NCBI RefSeq assembly: GCF_001692325.1
Contig: NZ_LXKN01000014.1
Span: forward strand, 62,001-126,000
Reading direction: 5' to 3'
Origin: Rhizobium sp. AC27/96
GTDB taxonomy: Bacteria > Pseudomonadota > Alphaproteobacteria > Rhizobiales > Rhizobiaceae
Length of the DNA: 64,000 bases
Shown here: one piece after another, positions 47,344 to 56,834 of the stretch
Numbering within the stretch: the first letter of the stretch is position 1
How the letters are laid out: each line of letters starts with the position of its first letter
The notes under the pieces: generated by a model
Seen by the model: only the letters and a program-made list of their open reading frames with translations
Told to the model about the DNA's origin: nothing
Database searches by the model: none
Position numbers and translations under genes: made by a program

Positions 47344-48900
47344 TTAGAAAGGCAGCGCCTTGCCTTTGCCTACATAGAGTCCTGGCTCCGCGTCCGCGTA
47401 AGCGATGGGAGCGTTTCCACCGGAGAAGCCATTCTTCTCCAAGATACTCTTCCAGGCCTTTTGCCCGTTCTCGAGGGCTTCCTTGGATGAAATCTGACCG
47501 GTGACCGCCCGGTTGATTTCATTGCCGAGCGCCTGCTCCATTTCGAACATCCCAGGAATACGGGGCGCGCACCATGCGTGCTCCAGGCTGTCCGCCCAGA
47601 CCTTCATGGGTTGGCTGACCGCCCGGAGACGTTCGTTTGCGAGAACCGAGCGGTAGCCTGGGGCAACGCCGTTCGCATTCGCTTCGTTCATCGCCATGAT
47701 AGACGAAGTCGTGAGGAAGGCGAGCATAAGGAACGCGCCCTCGGGGTTTTGCGACGTGGCTGCAACGCAGGAAGTCGACCCGGCAATGTTCGGCGGGGCG
47801 AATACACCCCCCGAGATTCGCGGTTCGTAGATCGTCACGAAATCGTCGACGATCTTCGACTGATCAGGCCGCATGGCTTGCGTGCCGCTGTCCTGCCAAC
47901 TGATGTTTGCTGCGACCTGGCCACCAAGCCAAGCGGCGCGGTTTTCACCCCACCCTGCACCGGAAACACCTTCGATGGCATTTTTCTGAAGAGCCATGAT
48001 GATATCCATGGCCTTCATTCCGGCATCACTGGTGAGTTGCGGATTCCATTGGCTGTCGAACAGTGAAAGGCCGGCTTGTGCCGCGATATGTTCCCAGGTG
48101 TAAGTTGCCCAGAAACCACGGGCTGCCATCAAGCCGACGCCGGCTACGCCGCCACCGAGCTTGTTGGCCTCACCAGTGATACGAATGAGTTCTTCATAAG
48201 TCGGCACCGATTGAGCTCGATCAATCGGTCCGCCGAGAATCTTCTCCATGATCGACTTGCGCAGATGCACCATCTGGACGTCGCAGTCGAACGGGATACC
48301 GACGAGCTTACCGCCGACATAGCCGTAGTTCAGACGATAAGTGTCATAGAAATCGTCGAGCGGCAGCTTCCACTTTTCCGCATACTCGCTGAGATCGGCA
48401 AGGAAGCCAGGGCCTGCAAAGTCGCCGAGCCAGGGCGAGAAGAACTGCAAGGCATCGAAGGACGCGTTGCCGGATATGAATTCCGAAACCGCCTTGTCAT
48501 AGAAGCTGTCGTCGGGGATTGGAACAAGTTCGACCTTGATGCCCGACAGCTGTTCAAAGGGTTTAAGTCCCTCGGCCGCAGACTCTTGGTCAGCGGCGCC
48601 CACGGCAAATCGGACTGTCTTTCCGGTCTGCTCCGAGCGAATCTTTTCCCAGTCTACCGTGCGAATCCAGTCCTTCGCCGGATTCCACAGCGGATCATCA
48701 GACATTTTGTAGAGCTTGCGGTAGTCCTCGCGGACATAGTCTTTAACGGAAATTTTGTCCAAAACGGATTGGACATCAGGTAGACCCGATTGCGCAAACG
48801 CGGGCAGCTTGAGCGCTGAGGCTGCGCCTGCGGCGAGCCCGAAAGCTGCGGTATGTCTCAGAAATCCGCGGCGCGATACGCCCGAACTTAAAACTGTCAT
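47344..48900 (-). CDS. Extracellular sugar-binding protein with Tat signal
   Basis: 518 residues from the ATG at 48900; the longer frame to 48972 has no supporting start site. The N-terminus has the twin-arginine motif SRRGFLRH followed by a hydrophobic stretch (AAFGLAAGAASALKLPAFA) and probable cleavage after AFA. The rest resembles family 1 solute-binding proteins (SGIKVELVPIPDDSFYDKAV, FDALQFFSPWL). It is longer than typical family members (about 410-450). It should bind the substrate in the periplasm and deliver it to the permeases. Confidence 0.88.
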   Translation of the reverse strand: MTVLSSGVSRRGFLRHTAAFGLAAGAASALKLPAFAQSGLPDVQSVLDKISVKDYVREDYRKLYKMSDDPLWNPAKDWIRTVDWEKIRSEQTGKTVRFAVGAADQESAAEGLKPFEQLSGIKVELVPIPDDSFYDKAVSEFISGNASFDALQFFSPWLGDFAGPGFLADLSEYAEKWKLPLDDFYDTYRLNYGYVGGKLVGIPFDCDVQMVHLRKSIMEKILGGPIDRAQSVPTYEELIRITGEANKLGGGVAGVGLMAARGFWATYTWEHIAAQAGLSLFDSQWNPQLTSDAGMKAMDIIMALQKNAIEGVSGAGWGENRAAWLGGQVAANISWQDSGTQAMRPDQSKIVDDFVTIYEPRISGGVFAPPNIAGSTSCVAATSQNPEGAFLMLAFLTTSSIMAMNEANANGVAPGYRSVLANERLRAVSQPMKVWADSLEHAWCAPRIPGMFEMEQALGNEINRAVTGQISSKEALENGQKAWKSILEKNGFSGGNAPIAYADAEPGLYVGKGKALPF

Positions 48901-49289
48901 GTTGTACTCCTCCCAGTCCGAATAAATCAGTTGAATGCCAATGGAGGCAAGTAGGTTTGGCGCGGCCTCCACTCCGCTCCATTAGCCCTTGCCCTGCCGG
49001 AAGGCGAGAACAATTGCTACTAAAAAATACATTGTGTTCATATTTGGCGACTGTCAACCATTTTTTTGGCTGATGTTTCTCGCGAATGTAGAACATCGTC
49101 TACATTTAAAATACCTTTGTGCACTGCAGCGCTCGTCCGGAGAGCGATTGAAGCCGATCTATCCAGTGCGTGATAAATCTTGTACAGGACAACAAACTCA
49201 CAACTCGGCGCGTGGCGGTCCGTCGTGGAAAAGGTTGGATCCGGCATCGCGCTATCCGCACCAAGTTCATAGATCCGGAAGGAAGCTAA
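48901..49289. promoter_or_regulatory. Divergent regulatory region with SorC-type operator
   Basis: This 389-base gap holds the perfect 8-6-8 inverted repeat AATGTAGA-ACATCG-TCTACATT at 49085-49106 and a single TACATT half-site at 49028-49033. On the minus strand TTGACA at 49052-49057 is a good -35 for the transporter operon, with the half-site falling near its -10. I see no gene here. Confidence 0.55.
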
Positions 49290-50279
49290 ATGCAGACCAC
49301 GTCTCCACTTGCCATCGTCCAAAGCGAGTCTGAAAGGCTGCGGGCGCGAGTGGCGTGGCTCTATCATATTGAGAATTACACGCAGAACGACATTGCTGCT
49401 CAGCTGGGCATCAACCGCGTCATGGTCGTCAGGCTTCTTGCGGAAGCTCGTCGCCGCAACGAGGTCCGGGTCACGATATCTTCGGCGCTTTCTGATATGA
49501 TCGCTCTTGAAAGAGAGCTGGAGACTACCTTTGGAATAAAGCAGGTGATTGTCGCGCCCTTCGCTGATGCTGAGGGTGATCCGACGAAGGTGATTGCGGC
49601 GGCAGCCGGAACGCTAATCACGGGCATGATGCATTCCGGCATGATCGTCGGCGTGGGTTGGGGGCGCACTCTGTACAACACATTGCCATTTATTGCCGGC
49701 GCCGCTCTTGATGACTTCCGCGTCGTCTCCCTGCTCGGCGGCATTTCTGCTGCCCGTCGCTTCAATCCCGCTGAGTTTGCCTGGCAGTTCGCAGAGCTGT
49801 TTAAGGGCGAGGGCTTCCTCGTTACGGCGCCAGCTGTGGTTGACAGCCCAGAGACAAAGCATGCGTTGCTGGAAAGGTGCGGCCTTGCCGCCATCTTTGA
49901 GATGGCGGATAAGCTCGACGTCGCGCTTCTCTCGGTCGGGGGCATTTCTGCTCTGACCACAAGTTATCGAACCGGATATCTCAGTGAAGCGGATCGCCGC
50001 TCTTTGATAGACGCCGGTGCGGTCGGAGACGTTCTGTACAACTTCATTGACAAAGACGGGAATGTCATTGACCACGAGGTCAACGCTCGGGTTATCTCAG
50101 TGAATCTCGAGCGACTGCGGCGCACCCCTGAGCGTATCCTGATCTCGGGAGGACCGGAAAAGCTGGAGGCGCTTCGCGCGTCTCTCATTACGATCAAGCC
50201 GACCACTTTTGTGACCGACGAACAGACCGCCGGCGCGTTACTCGGTTCAACGGCTGACGCGCCTAGCGCTACACGCTAG
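49290..50279 (+). CDS. SorC-family sugar-responsive transcription regulator
   Basis: 329 residues. An N-terminal HTH (YTQNDIAAQLGINRVMVVRLLAEARRR, about 30-56) is followed by the sugar-binding domain, with VGVGWGRTLYN near 125 and VGGISA near 215, which are typical SorC/DeoR-like effector-domain elements. Such regulators bind a phosphorylated sugar. The gene is divergent from the transporter operon and upstream of the catabolic operon, and the AATGTA-type repeats flank it on both sides. Confidence 0.88.
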   Translation: MQTTSPLAIVQSESERLRARVAWLYHIENYTQNDIAAQLGINRVMVVRLLAEARRRNEVRVTISSALSDMIALERELETTFGIKQVIVAPFADAEGDPTKVIAAAAGTLITGMMHSGMIVGVGWGRTLYNTLPFIAGAALDDFRVVSLLGGISAARRFNPAEFAWQFAELFKGEGFLVTAPAVVDSPETKHALLERCGLAAIFEMADKLDVALLSVGGISALTTSYRTGYLSEADRRSLIDAGAVGDVLYNFIDKDGNVIDHEVNARVISVNLERLRRTPERILISGGPEKLEALRASLITIKPTTFVTDEQTAGALLGSTADAPSATR

Positions 50280-50591
50280 TTTTGGTCGGTGCATTAATAA
50301 CTGGCCCAGCCCCGCGCCTTTCGTCCGGCCCCTTACGCCGCGCGGCGGCGTAGGCACCCTGGCATTGCCTTATTTCTCAAGCCAAATGGCGACCATGGGG
50401 CGACCAGCTTTTGCTGGCGACTAAGCCCTCTATCAATAGTCTGCGTAATGTTTAATCCGGCGATAAATGTTCGCCGGACGCGATAAAAACGCGCAAATTC
50501 ATGGGAACACCGGATCAAAACAGAACATACATGTTGACTGAATAACAAATGTACATTACCAATCATCCCGGATGAATTTGGGAGGAATGGA
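50280..50591. promoter_or_regulatory. Intergenic region with hairpin and second SorC-type operator
   Basis: This 312-base gap starts with an 8-base stem TACGCCGC-GCG-GCGGCGTA at 50334-50352, a possible terminator for the regulator gene although it has no T tract. Before the next gene lie AACAT-AC-ATGTT (50524-50535) and the palindrome AATGTACATT (50548-50557). TTGACT at 50534-50539 may be a -35. A GGGAGGAATGG Shine-Dalgarno precedes the ATG at 50592. No gene is seen. Confidence 0.5.
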
Positions 50592-51917
50592 ATGCCCATC
50601 AACGTTGCGCCAACCGGGCTCGCACGTGACCTCGTGCGTCGTGAGACCGAGGGAAAGCCTATTCGTATTGGTCTAATCGGCAGTGGGGAAATGGGCACAG
50701 ATATTGTGACCCGAGTTGCCCATATGCCCGGGATTGAAATCGGGGCAATTTGCGATCTCAACGTCGCCCGTGCTCGCGAAGCCGTCGATATCGCCTATCG
50801 GTCTGATGGCCATCATCGCGAAGCGGGCACGGCGGATCAGCTTAATTCTGTGATTGAGGGCGGGAAGATCGCCATCACGGCCGATTCCAGCAATATCCTC
50901 AATAGCGGACTGATTGATGTTGTGATCGATGCCACTGGCGTTCCGGCCGTGGGCGCGGAAATCGGCCTGGCGGCCATGGAGCATGGCAAGCACCTCGTGA
51001 TGATGAACGTCGAGGCGGACGTCACGATTGGCGCATATCTCAAAAGCGAGGCCGAGCGGCTTGGAGTTACCTACTCTCTAGGCGCGGGAGACGAGCCGTC
51101 CTCCTGCATTGAATTGATCGAGTTCGTTTCAGCGATGGGTCACCCAATCGTCGCAGCGGGCAAAGGCAAAAACAACCCGTTAAATATCGACGCTGTCCCG
51201 GATCAGTACGCCGAGGAAGCGGCACGCCGAAACATGAATGTACGCATGCTGGTGGAATTCGTGGACGGTTCGAAAACGATGGTGGAAATGGCCGCCATTG
51301 CAAACGCAACAGGTCTTGTGCCGGATAAGCCAGGCATGCACGGGCCGGCCGCCACGCTCGACCAGCTGTCATCAGTACTTGTGCCGGAAAAAGACGGCGG
51401 TGTGCTGACGAGATCAGGGGTCGTCGATTATTCGATCGGAAAGGGCGTTGCCCCCGGCGTGTTCGTTGTTGCCGACATGTCCCATCCGCGAATCTCGGAG
51501 CGGATGGAAGATCTGAAGATGGGGAAGGGGCCTTACTTCACCTTTCACCGGCCGTATCATTTGACGTCATTGGAAGTACCGCTCACCTGTGCCCGTGTCG
51601 TTCTTTACGGGAAGCCGGACATGGTCCCTCTGTCTACCCCTGTAGCGGAGGTATGTGCGGTGGCCAAGAAGGACCTCAAGCCTGGCGACAAGCTCGATGC
51701 AATCGGCGAGTACTGCTACCGCGCGTGGATCATGACTGCGCCTGAAGCTCGAAGCGCCTCTGCAATTCCCTGCGGCATGCTGCAAGGAGGCAAGGTCACT
51801 GCGCCGATTAAGAAGGGCGAGTTGATTACCTACAGCAATGCATCGGTCGCGGAAGGCTCTCGTCTTGCCGCCTTGCGCGCCCGGCAGGACGCTCTTGTTT
51901 ACGGCAGGGAGGCATAA
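50592..51917 (+). CDS. NAD(P)-dependent oxidoreductase with SAF domain
   Basis: 441 residues. Residues about 22-150 form a Rossmann domain with GLIGSGEMGTDI near 28-39 and VIDATGVP near 115. A central domain is related to homoserine-dehydrogenase-like enzymes, and a C-terminal SAF domain (KKDLKPGDKLDAIG, about 355-425) ends the protein. The family is seen beside sugar operons and its reaction is often not known. As the first gene of the catabolic operon it may oxidise the phosphorylated or free sugar before cleavage by the downstream thiamine enzyme. The E1 alpha gene begins directly after its stop codon. Confidence 0.75.
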   Translation: MPINVAPTGLARDLVRRETEGKPIRIGLIGSGEMGTDIVTRVAHMPGIEIGAICDLNVARAREAVDIAYRSDGHHREAGTADQLNSVIEGGKIAITADSSNILNSGLIDVVIDATGVPAVGAEIGLAAMEHGKHLVMMNVEADVTIGAYLKSEAERLGVTYSLGAGDEPSSCIELIEFVSAMGHPIVAAGKGKNNPLNIDAVPDQYAEEAARRNMNVRMLVEFVDGSKTMVEMAAIANATGLVPDKPGMHGPAATLDQLSSVLVPEKDGGVLTRSGVVDYSIGKGVAPGVFVVADMSHPRISERMEDLKMGKGPYFTFHRPYHLTSLEVPLTCARVVLYGKPDMVPLSTPVAEVCAVAKKDLKPGDKLDAIGEYCYRAWIMTAPEARSASAIPCGMLQGGKVTAPIKKGELITYSNASVAEGSRLAALRARQDALVYGREA

Positions 51918-52949
51918 ATGGCGAATTCAGCAAGAGCAATGAAGAGCGCCGAGGCCAGCAATCTTCCCTTTATATACCGACAATATACGCGCGAGCAGTT
52001 GCTGGACGCTCTTCGGAAGATGCACCTCATACGGCAGTTCGAAGAAGGCGCTGAGGAAAGCTACACACGCGGCCTCATCCATGGGACGATGCATCTGTCG
52101 ATCGGCCAGGAAGCAAGCGCCATGGGCGTTTGCCTCCCGCTGACGCAACAGGATCAGATCACCTCGACCCATCGCGGCCACGGGCACTGCATCGCCAAGG
52201 GCGCTGATGTCAAACGCATGTTTGCTGAGTTCTTCGGAAAAACGACCGGCTATTGCGCCGGCCGCGGCGGTTCCATGCATATTGCAGATGTCACGACCGG
52301 CAATCTGGGGGCGAACGGAATCGTCGGGGGTGGCTTGCCCATTGCTGTTGGCGCCGCTCTGACATCCAAGCGGCTCAAGACCGGAAAAGTGGTCGTGTGC
52401 TTCTTTGGTGACGGCGCCAACAACGAAGGCGCTTTCCACGAAGCCTTGAACATGGCTGCCGTTTGGAAGCTGCCCGTTATCTTCGTCTGCGAAAACAACG
52501 GCTACGGGATGTCGACCTCGACCGCGCGCTCGACGGCCGTTGCCAACATCGCCGATCGGGCCGGCGCTTACAGCATGCCGGGCGTCATCGTCGACGGCAA
52601 CGTGCTCTCCGAGGTGGCCGAAGCCACTCACAATGCCGTGGAACGTGCGAAGCGCGGCGAGGGGCCATCCCTCATCGAATGCAAGACCTATCGTTATCGC
52701 GGCCACTCCAAGAGCGACCGAAACCGCTACCGCACGAAAGACGAAATCGATGACTGGATGAGCAATCGAGATCCTATCGTCCGGTTTGAAGCCCAGCTCC
52801 GGGAGTTCGGTGTCGCAAATGATGCAGAGCTGGCGGCAATCCGTCAATCCGTTCGCGATGAGATCGCGGCAGGTATCGAATTCGCAAAGGCAAGCCCGGC
52901 GCCTAACGTCGCTGAGTTGGCTGAAAATGTTTATACGGAGCAGGCATAA
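51918..52949 (+). CDS. Thiamine-dependent dehydrogenase E1 alpha subunit (AcoA/PdhA type)
   Basis: 343 residues. The thiamine diphosphate motif GDGANNEGAFHEALNMAAVWKLPVIFVCENN is split as GDG near 165 and NN near 193. RYRGHSKSD, near 255, is the phosphorylation-loop region common to PDH and acetoin dehydrogenase E1 alpha proteins. It forms the active site with the next gene's product. The start codon follows the SAF gene's stop with no spacer, and its own stop abuts the E1 beta ATG. Whether the substrate is pyruvate, acetoin or a sugar-derived ketone is not decided by sequence. Confidence 0.9.
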   Translation: MANSARAMKSAEASNLPFIYRQYTREQLLDALRKMHLIRQFEEGAEESYTRGLIHGTMHLSIGQEASAMGVCLPLTQQDQITSTHRGHGHCIAKGADVKRMFAEFFGKTTGYCAGRGGSMHIADVTTGNLGANGIVGGGLPIAVGAALTSKRLKTGKVVVCFFGDGANNEGAFHEALNMAAVWKLPVIFVCENNGYGMSTSTARSTAVANIADRAGAYSMPGVIVDGNVLSEVAEATHNAVERAKRGEGPSLIECKTYRYRGHSKSDRNRYRTKDEIDDWMSNRDPIVRFEAQLREFGVANDAELAAIRQSVRDEIAAGIEFAKASPAPNVAELAENVYTEQA

Positions 52950-53948
52950 ATGGACACCGGTGTTCGAGAACTCAGCTACTCCCAAGCCATCCAAGAAGCC
53001 ATGGCGATCGCGATGGAGGCGGATGAGCGCGTCATTCTGATGGGCGAAGATATCGGCGTTTACGGTGGCGCGTTTCAGGTAACCGGCGATCTCATCGACA
53101 GGTTCGGCCCTGATCGGGTGATGGACACCCCGATTTCCGAGCTAGGCGGCGCGGGAGTCGCGGTTGGTGCCGCGATGACCGGATTGAGACCGATTTTCGA
53201 GTTTCAGTTCTCTGATTTCGCGGCGCTGGCAATGGAGCAAATCGTCAATCAGGCTGCAAAGATGCGCTATATGCTTGGTGGCGAAGTGTCAGTGCCGGTT
53301 GTTATGCGATTTCCGGCCGGTTCTGGCACCGGGGCGGCCGCCCAGCATAGCCAAAGCCTGGAGGCGTGGTTGGGACATGTGCCCGGCTTGAAAGTCATTC
53401 AGCCCGCGACACCACACGACGTTAAAGGCATGCTGCTGGCCGCTGTCGCCGATCCCGACCCGGTCATGATCTTCGAGCACAAGCTCCTGTACAAGATGAA
53501 GGGACCAGTTCCTGAAGGTCACTACACGGTCCCTCTCGACAAGGCGGAAATACGTCGACAGGGCAAAGATCTAAGCATCGTCGCGACATCAATCATGGTT
53601 CATAAAGCACTCGATGCAGCTGCTCAGCTGGCTGACGAAGGCATTGATGTCGAAGTGATCGATCTTCGTTCGGTACGGCCGATCGACAGGGCGACCGTAA
53701 TTGCAAGCGTGAAGAAGACGACTAGGCTTCTTTGTGTCTATGAGGGCGTCAAGACGCTCGGCGTCGGAGCAGAAATAAGCGCCATGATCGCCGAAAGCGA
53801 CGCGTTCGATTATCTGGATGCACCGATCGTCCGGCTTGGCGGCTCCGAAACGCCGATACCGTACAATCCGGAGCTCGAAAAGGCTGCTGTTCCGCAAGTC
53901 CCAGACATTTTCAATGCCGCGCGGGATCTCGCGAGAGGAGCGCGATAG
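52950..53948 (+). CDS. Thiamine-dependent dehydrogenase E1 beta subunit (AcoB/PdhB type)
   Basis: 332 residues, without the lipoyl extension that rhizobial pyruvate dehydrogenase E1 beta carries. It has [14 protein letters not shown] near 31-44, [18 protein letters not shown] and [15 protein letters not shown], all E1 beta features. The C-terminal domain ends with [12 protein letters not shown] and [19 protein letters not shown]. The absence of a lipoyl domain is one reason to think of the acetoin-type complex rather than the housekeeping pyruvate complex. Confidence 0.9.
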   Translation: MDTGVRELSYSQAIQEAMAIAMEADERVILMGEDIGVYGGAFQVTGDLIDRFGPDRVMDTPISELGGAGVAVGAAMTGLRPIFEFQFSDFAALAMEQIVNQAAKMRYMLGGEVSVPVVMRFPAGSGTGAAAQHSQSLEAWLGHVPGLKVIQPATPHDVKGMLLAAVADPDPVMIFEHKLLYKMKGPVPEGHYTVPLDKAEIRRQGKDLSIVATSIMVHKALDAAAQLADEGIDVEVIDLRSVRPIDRATVIASVKKTTRLLCVYEGVKTLGVGAEISAMIAESDAFDYLDAPIVRLGGSETPIPYNPELEKAAVPQVPDIFNAARDLARGAR

Positions 53949-53949
53949 T

Positions 53950-55236
53950 ATGGCAACGGAAATCATCCTCCCGAAGGTCGACATGGATATGGCGACCGGC
54001 AAGATTTCGAAGTGGTTTTTCAAGGAAGGTGACCGCGTCGGTAAGGGCGATGTCCTGTTCGAGATCGAAACCGACAAGGCGGCGATGGAAATAGATTCCC
54101 CCGCTGCGGGCATTCTCCGAAACGTCACCGGTGAAGAAGGCGTCGATATCGCCGTGGGGTCGGCCGTCGCTTGGGTTTACGAGGAGGGCGAGGAATATCA
54201 GGCCGCCACTCAGCCCACTGCTCCGTCCCCTCCCGCAACGGCGGAGGATTCCGACGCGACCGCCGCCCACCCAATCAGCACTCATAACCATAATACATCA
54301 GCGGATGCCGGAAGCCCACTCAGAGCTACCCCCTTGGCGCGGCGTCTGGCGCGGGAAGGCGGCATCGATTTGGGATGCGTGGCTGGGACCGGCCCGCACG
54401 GAAGGATCGTGAGCGCTGATGTTTCGAAGGCTCGCATCGCCGAGGCGACCGTCGCTCAGTCCGCGCCTGCCGGCGCTGAAAATATTGGCCAACAAGTTTC
54501 TTCTGACAGCACTTTGAAGCTGTTCGCCGAAGGCACGTTCGATCTGCAGGCTCATACACCCATGCGAAGGACGATCGCTCGGCGATTGCTGGAAGCGAAG
54601 ACGACCGTTCCGCATTTCTACCTCTCGGTTGATTGCCATATCGATGCCCTTCTCAAGCTGCGGGCCGAGCTAAACGCTTCGGCGCCAGTGACGGATGGCA
54701 CGCCAAACTATAAGTTGTCGGTCAATGACATGGTCATCAAGGCTTACGCGCTGGCTCTGGGATCAACGCCGGACGCGAACGTGTCCTGGACGGAAGAGAA
54801 CCTCCTGCGCCATCATGCCGTTGATGTTGGAGTTGCCGTTTCCGTGGCAGGCGGGCTGATAACGCCGATCATCCGAAGCGCGGAATCCAAGACGCTTTCG
54901 ACGATTTCCAACGAGATGAAGGACTTGGCTGCACGCGCCAGGTTAGGGAAATTGAAGCCGACCGAGTACCAAGGCGGCACAGGCGCGATATCGAACCTCG
55001 GCATGTTCGGTGTGAGGGAATTCGCAGCAATCATCAATCCTCCCCATTCAACGATCCTGGCTGTTGGCTCTGGAGAGAAAAGGCCCGTCGTCAATGCTCA
55101 GGGTGATTTGTCGAGCGCGACCGTAATGACCGTGACGTTGTCAACGGATCATCGTGCGGTGGATGGCGCCCTTGGGGCAGAGCTGATTGGAAAATTCCGA
55201 ACGCTCATCGAAAACCCGATGAGCATGTTGATCTAG
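53950..55236 (+). CDS. Dihydrolipoyl acyltransferase E2
   Basis: 428 residues from the ATG at 53950, one base after the E1 beta stop. Residues 1-80 form one lipoyl domain with the acceptor lysine in ETDKAAMEI near 43. A proline/alanine-rich linker follows. Residues about 118-152 (RATPLARRLAREGGIDL) form the E1/E3-binding domain, and the rest is the catalytic domain with HRAVDG near 400. It moves the acyl group produced by E1 to CoA. The identity of the acyl group follows from the substrate of E1 and is not known. Confidence 0.92.
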   Translation: MATEIILPKVDMDMATGKISKWFFKEGDRVGKGDVLFEIETDKAAMEIDSPAAGILRNVTGEEGVDIAVGSAVAWVYEEGEEYQAATQPTAPSPPATAEDSDATAAHPISTHNHNTSADAGSPLRATPLARRLAREGGIDLGCVAGTGPHGRIVSADVSKARIAEATVAQSAPAGAENIGQQVSSDSTLKLFAEGTFDLQAHTPMRRTIARRLLEAKTTVPHFYLSVDCHIDALLKLRAELNASAPVTDGTPNYKLSVNDMVIKAYALALGSTPDANVSWTEENLLRHHAVDVGVAVSVAGGLITPIIRSAESKTLSTISNEMKDLAARARLGKLKPTEYQGGTGAISNLGMFGVREFAAIINPPHSTILAVGSGEKRPVVNAQGDLSSATVMTVTLSTDHRAVDGALGAELIGKFRTLIENPMSMLI

Positions 55237-55313
55237 TTTCCTCCCAGCCTCGGGGGATCTTGCCACGACGCGAACACGTCGCGACGGATCCCCCATCTTT
55301 TCAAGGAAAACAG

Positions 55314-56753
55314 ATGTCCTACGACGTCATCATCATCGGCTCCGGCCCCGGCGGCTATGTCGCCGCCATCCGCGCCAGCCAGCTCGGTCTCAAGACGGCT
55401 ATCGTCGAGCGCGAGCATATGGGCGGCATCTGCCTGAACTGGGGCTGCATCCCCACCAAAGCGCTGCTGCGTTCGGCCGAGGTGCTCGACCATGCCAATC
55501 ACTTCAAGGATTTCGGCCTGGTTCTCGAAGGCACGGTCAAGCCGGATGCCGAGGCCGTCGTCGGCCGCTCGCGCGCCGTCTCAGCCCGTCTCAATGCCGG
55601 CGTCGGTTTCCTGATGAAGAAGAACAAGATCGACATCATCTGGGGTGAGGCAAAAATCACCAAGCCCGGCGAGATCGTCGTCGGCAAGTCGTCGAAGCCC
55701 GTCGTCGAACCGCAGCATCCGCTGCCGAAAAACGTCAAGGGCGAGGGCACCTATACCGCCAAGCACATCATCATCGCGACCGGCGCCCGTCCGCGTGCGC
55801 TGCCCGGCATCGAGCCTGATGGCAAGCTGATCTGGACCTATTTCGAGGCGCTGAAGCCGGATGCGCTGCCGAAGTCGCTGATCGTCATGGGTTCCGGCGC
55901 GATCGGCATCGAATTTGCAAGCTTCTATCGTTCGATGGGCGTCGACGTCACGGTGGTGGAAGTCATGCCGACCATCATGCCGGTCGAGGATGCCGAAATC
56001 ACCGCCATCGCCCGCAAGCAGCTGGAAAAGCGCGGCCTCAAGATCTTCACCAGCGCCAAGGTGACCAAGGTCGAAAAGGGTGCGGACAGCATCACCGCGC
56101 ATGTCGAGACGTCAGACGGAAAGGTCCAGCAGATCACCGCTGACCGGATGATTTCGGCCGTCGGCGTTCAGGGCAATATCGAAAACCTCGGCTTGGAGGC
56201 GCTCGGCGTCAAGACCGACCGCGGCTGCGTCGTCGCCGATGGTTACGGCAAGACCAATGTCGCCGGCATCTATGCGATCGGGGATGTTGCCGGCCCGCCG
56301 ATGCTGGCCCACAAGGCCGAGCATGAGGGAGTCGTCTGTGTCGAGAAGATCGCCGGTCTGCCGAACGTTCATCCCACCGACAAGGGCAAGGTCCCGGGCT
56401 GCACCTATTGCAATCCGCAGGTCGCCTCCGTCGGTCTCACCGAAGCCAAGGCCAAGGAGCTGGGCCGCGATATCCGCGTCGGCCGCTTCTCCTTCGCGGC
56501 CAACGGCAAGGCGATCGCGCTCGGCGAAGACCAGGGCATGGTCAAGGTGATTTTCGACAAGAAGACCGGCGAGCTACTCGGCGCCCACATGGTCGGCGCC
56601 GAAGTCACCGAGCTCATCCAGGGCTTCGTCGTCGCCATGAACCTGGAGACGACCGAAGAAGAACTGATGCACACGATCTTCCCGCATCCGACCGTTTCGG
56701 AATCAATGAAGGAAGCCGTGCTCGATGCTTATGGTCGTGTGCTGAACGCGTAA
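55314..56753 (+). CDS. lpdA: Dihydrolipoyl dehydrogenase (E3)
   Basis: 479 residues from the ATG at 55314. FAD site GSGPGGYVAAIRASQLG, the redox disulfide in GGICLNWGCIPTK, the NAD site GSGAIGIEFASFY and the C-terminal HPTVSE are intact. It reoxidises the lipoyl group of E2. The third-codon positions are more GC-rich and uniform than in its neighbours, which resembles a highly expressed core gene; it may be a recent copy of the chromosomal E3. It begins 78 bases after the E2 stop. Confidence 0.95.
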   Translation: MSYDVIIIGSGPGGYVAAIRASQLGLKTAIVEREHMGGICLNWGCIPTKALLRSAEVLDHANHFKDFGLVLEGTVKPDAEAVVGRSRAVSARLNAGVGFLMKKNKIDIIWGEAKITKPGEIVVGKSSKPVVEPQHPLPKNVKGEGTYTAKHIIIATGARPRALPGIEPDGKLIWTYFEALKPDALPKSLIVMGSGAIGIEFASFYRSMGVDVTVVEVMPTIMPVEDAEITAIARKQLEKRGLKIFTSAKVTKVEKGADSITAHVETSDGKVQQITADRMISAVGVQGNIENLGLEALGVKTDRGCVVADGYGKTNVAGIYAIGDVAGPPMLAHKAEHEGVVCVEKIAGLPNVHPTDKGKVPGCTYCNPQVASVGLTEAKAKELGRDIRVGRFSFAANGKAIALGEDQGMVKVIFDKKTGELLGAHMVGAEVTELIQGFVVAMNLETTEEELMHTIFPHPTVSESMKEAVLDAYGRVLNA

Positions 56754-56834
56754 GTCACCGTACGAGATTTAGCTTCATCGTTTAGCGCAACAAATAAGCG
56801 GCTTTCTAGCAAGGCCGCGGGAGGGAGATTTCGG

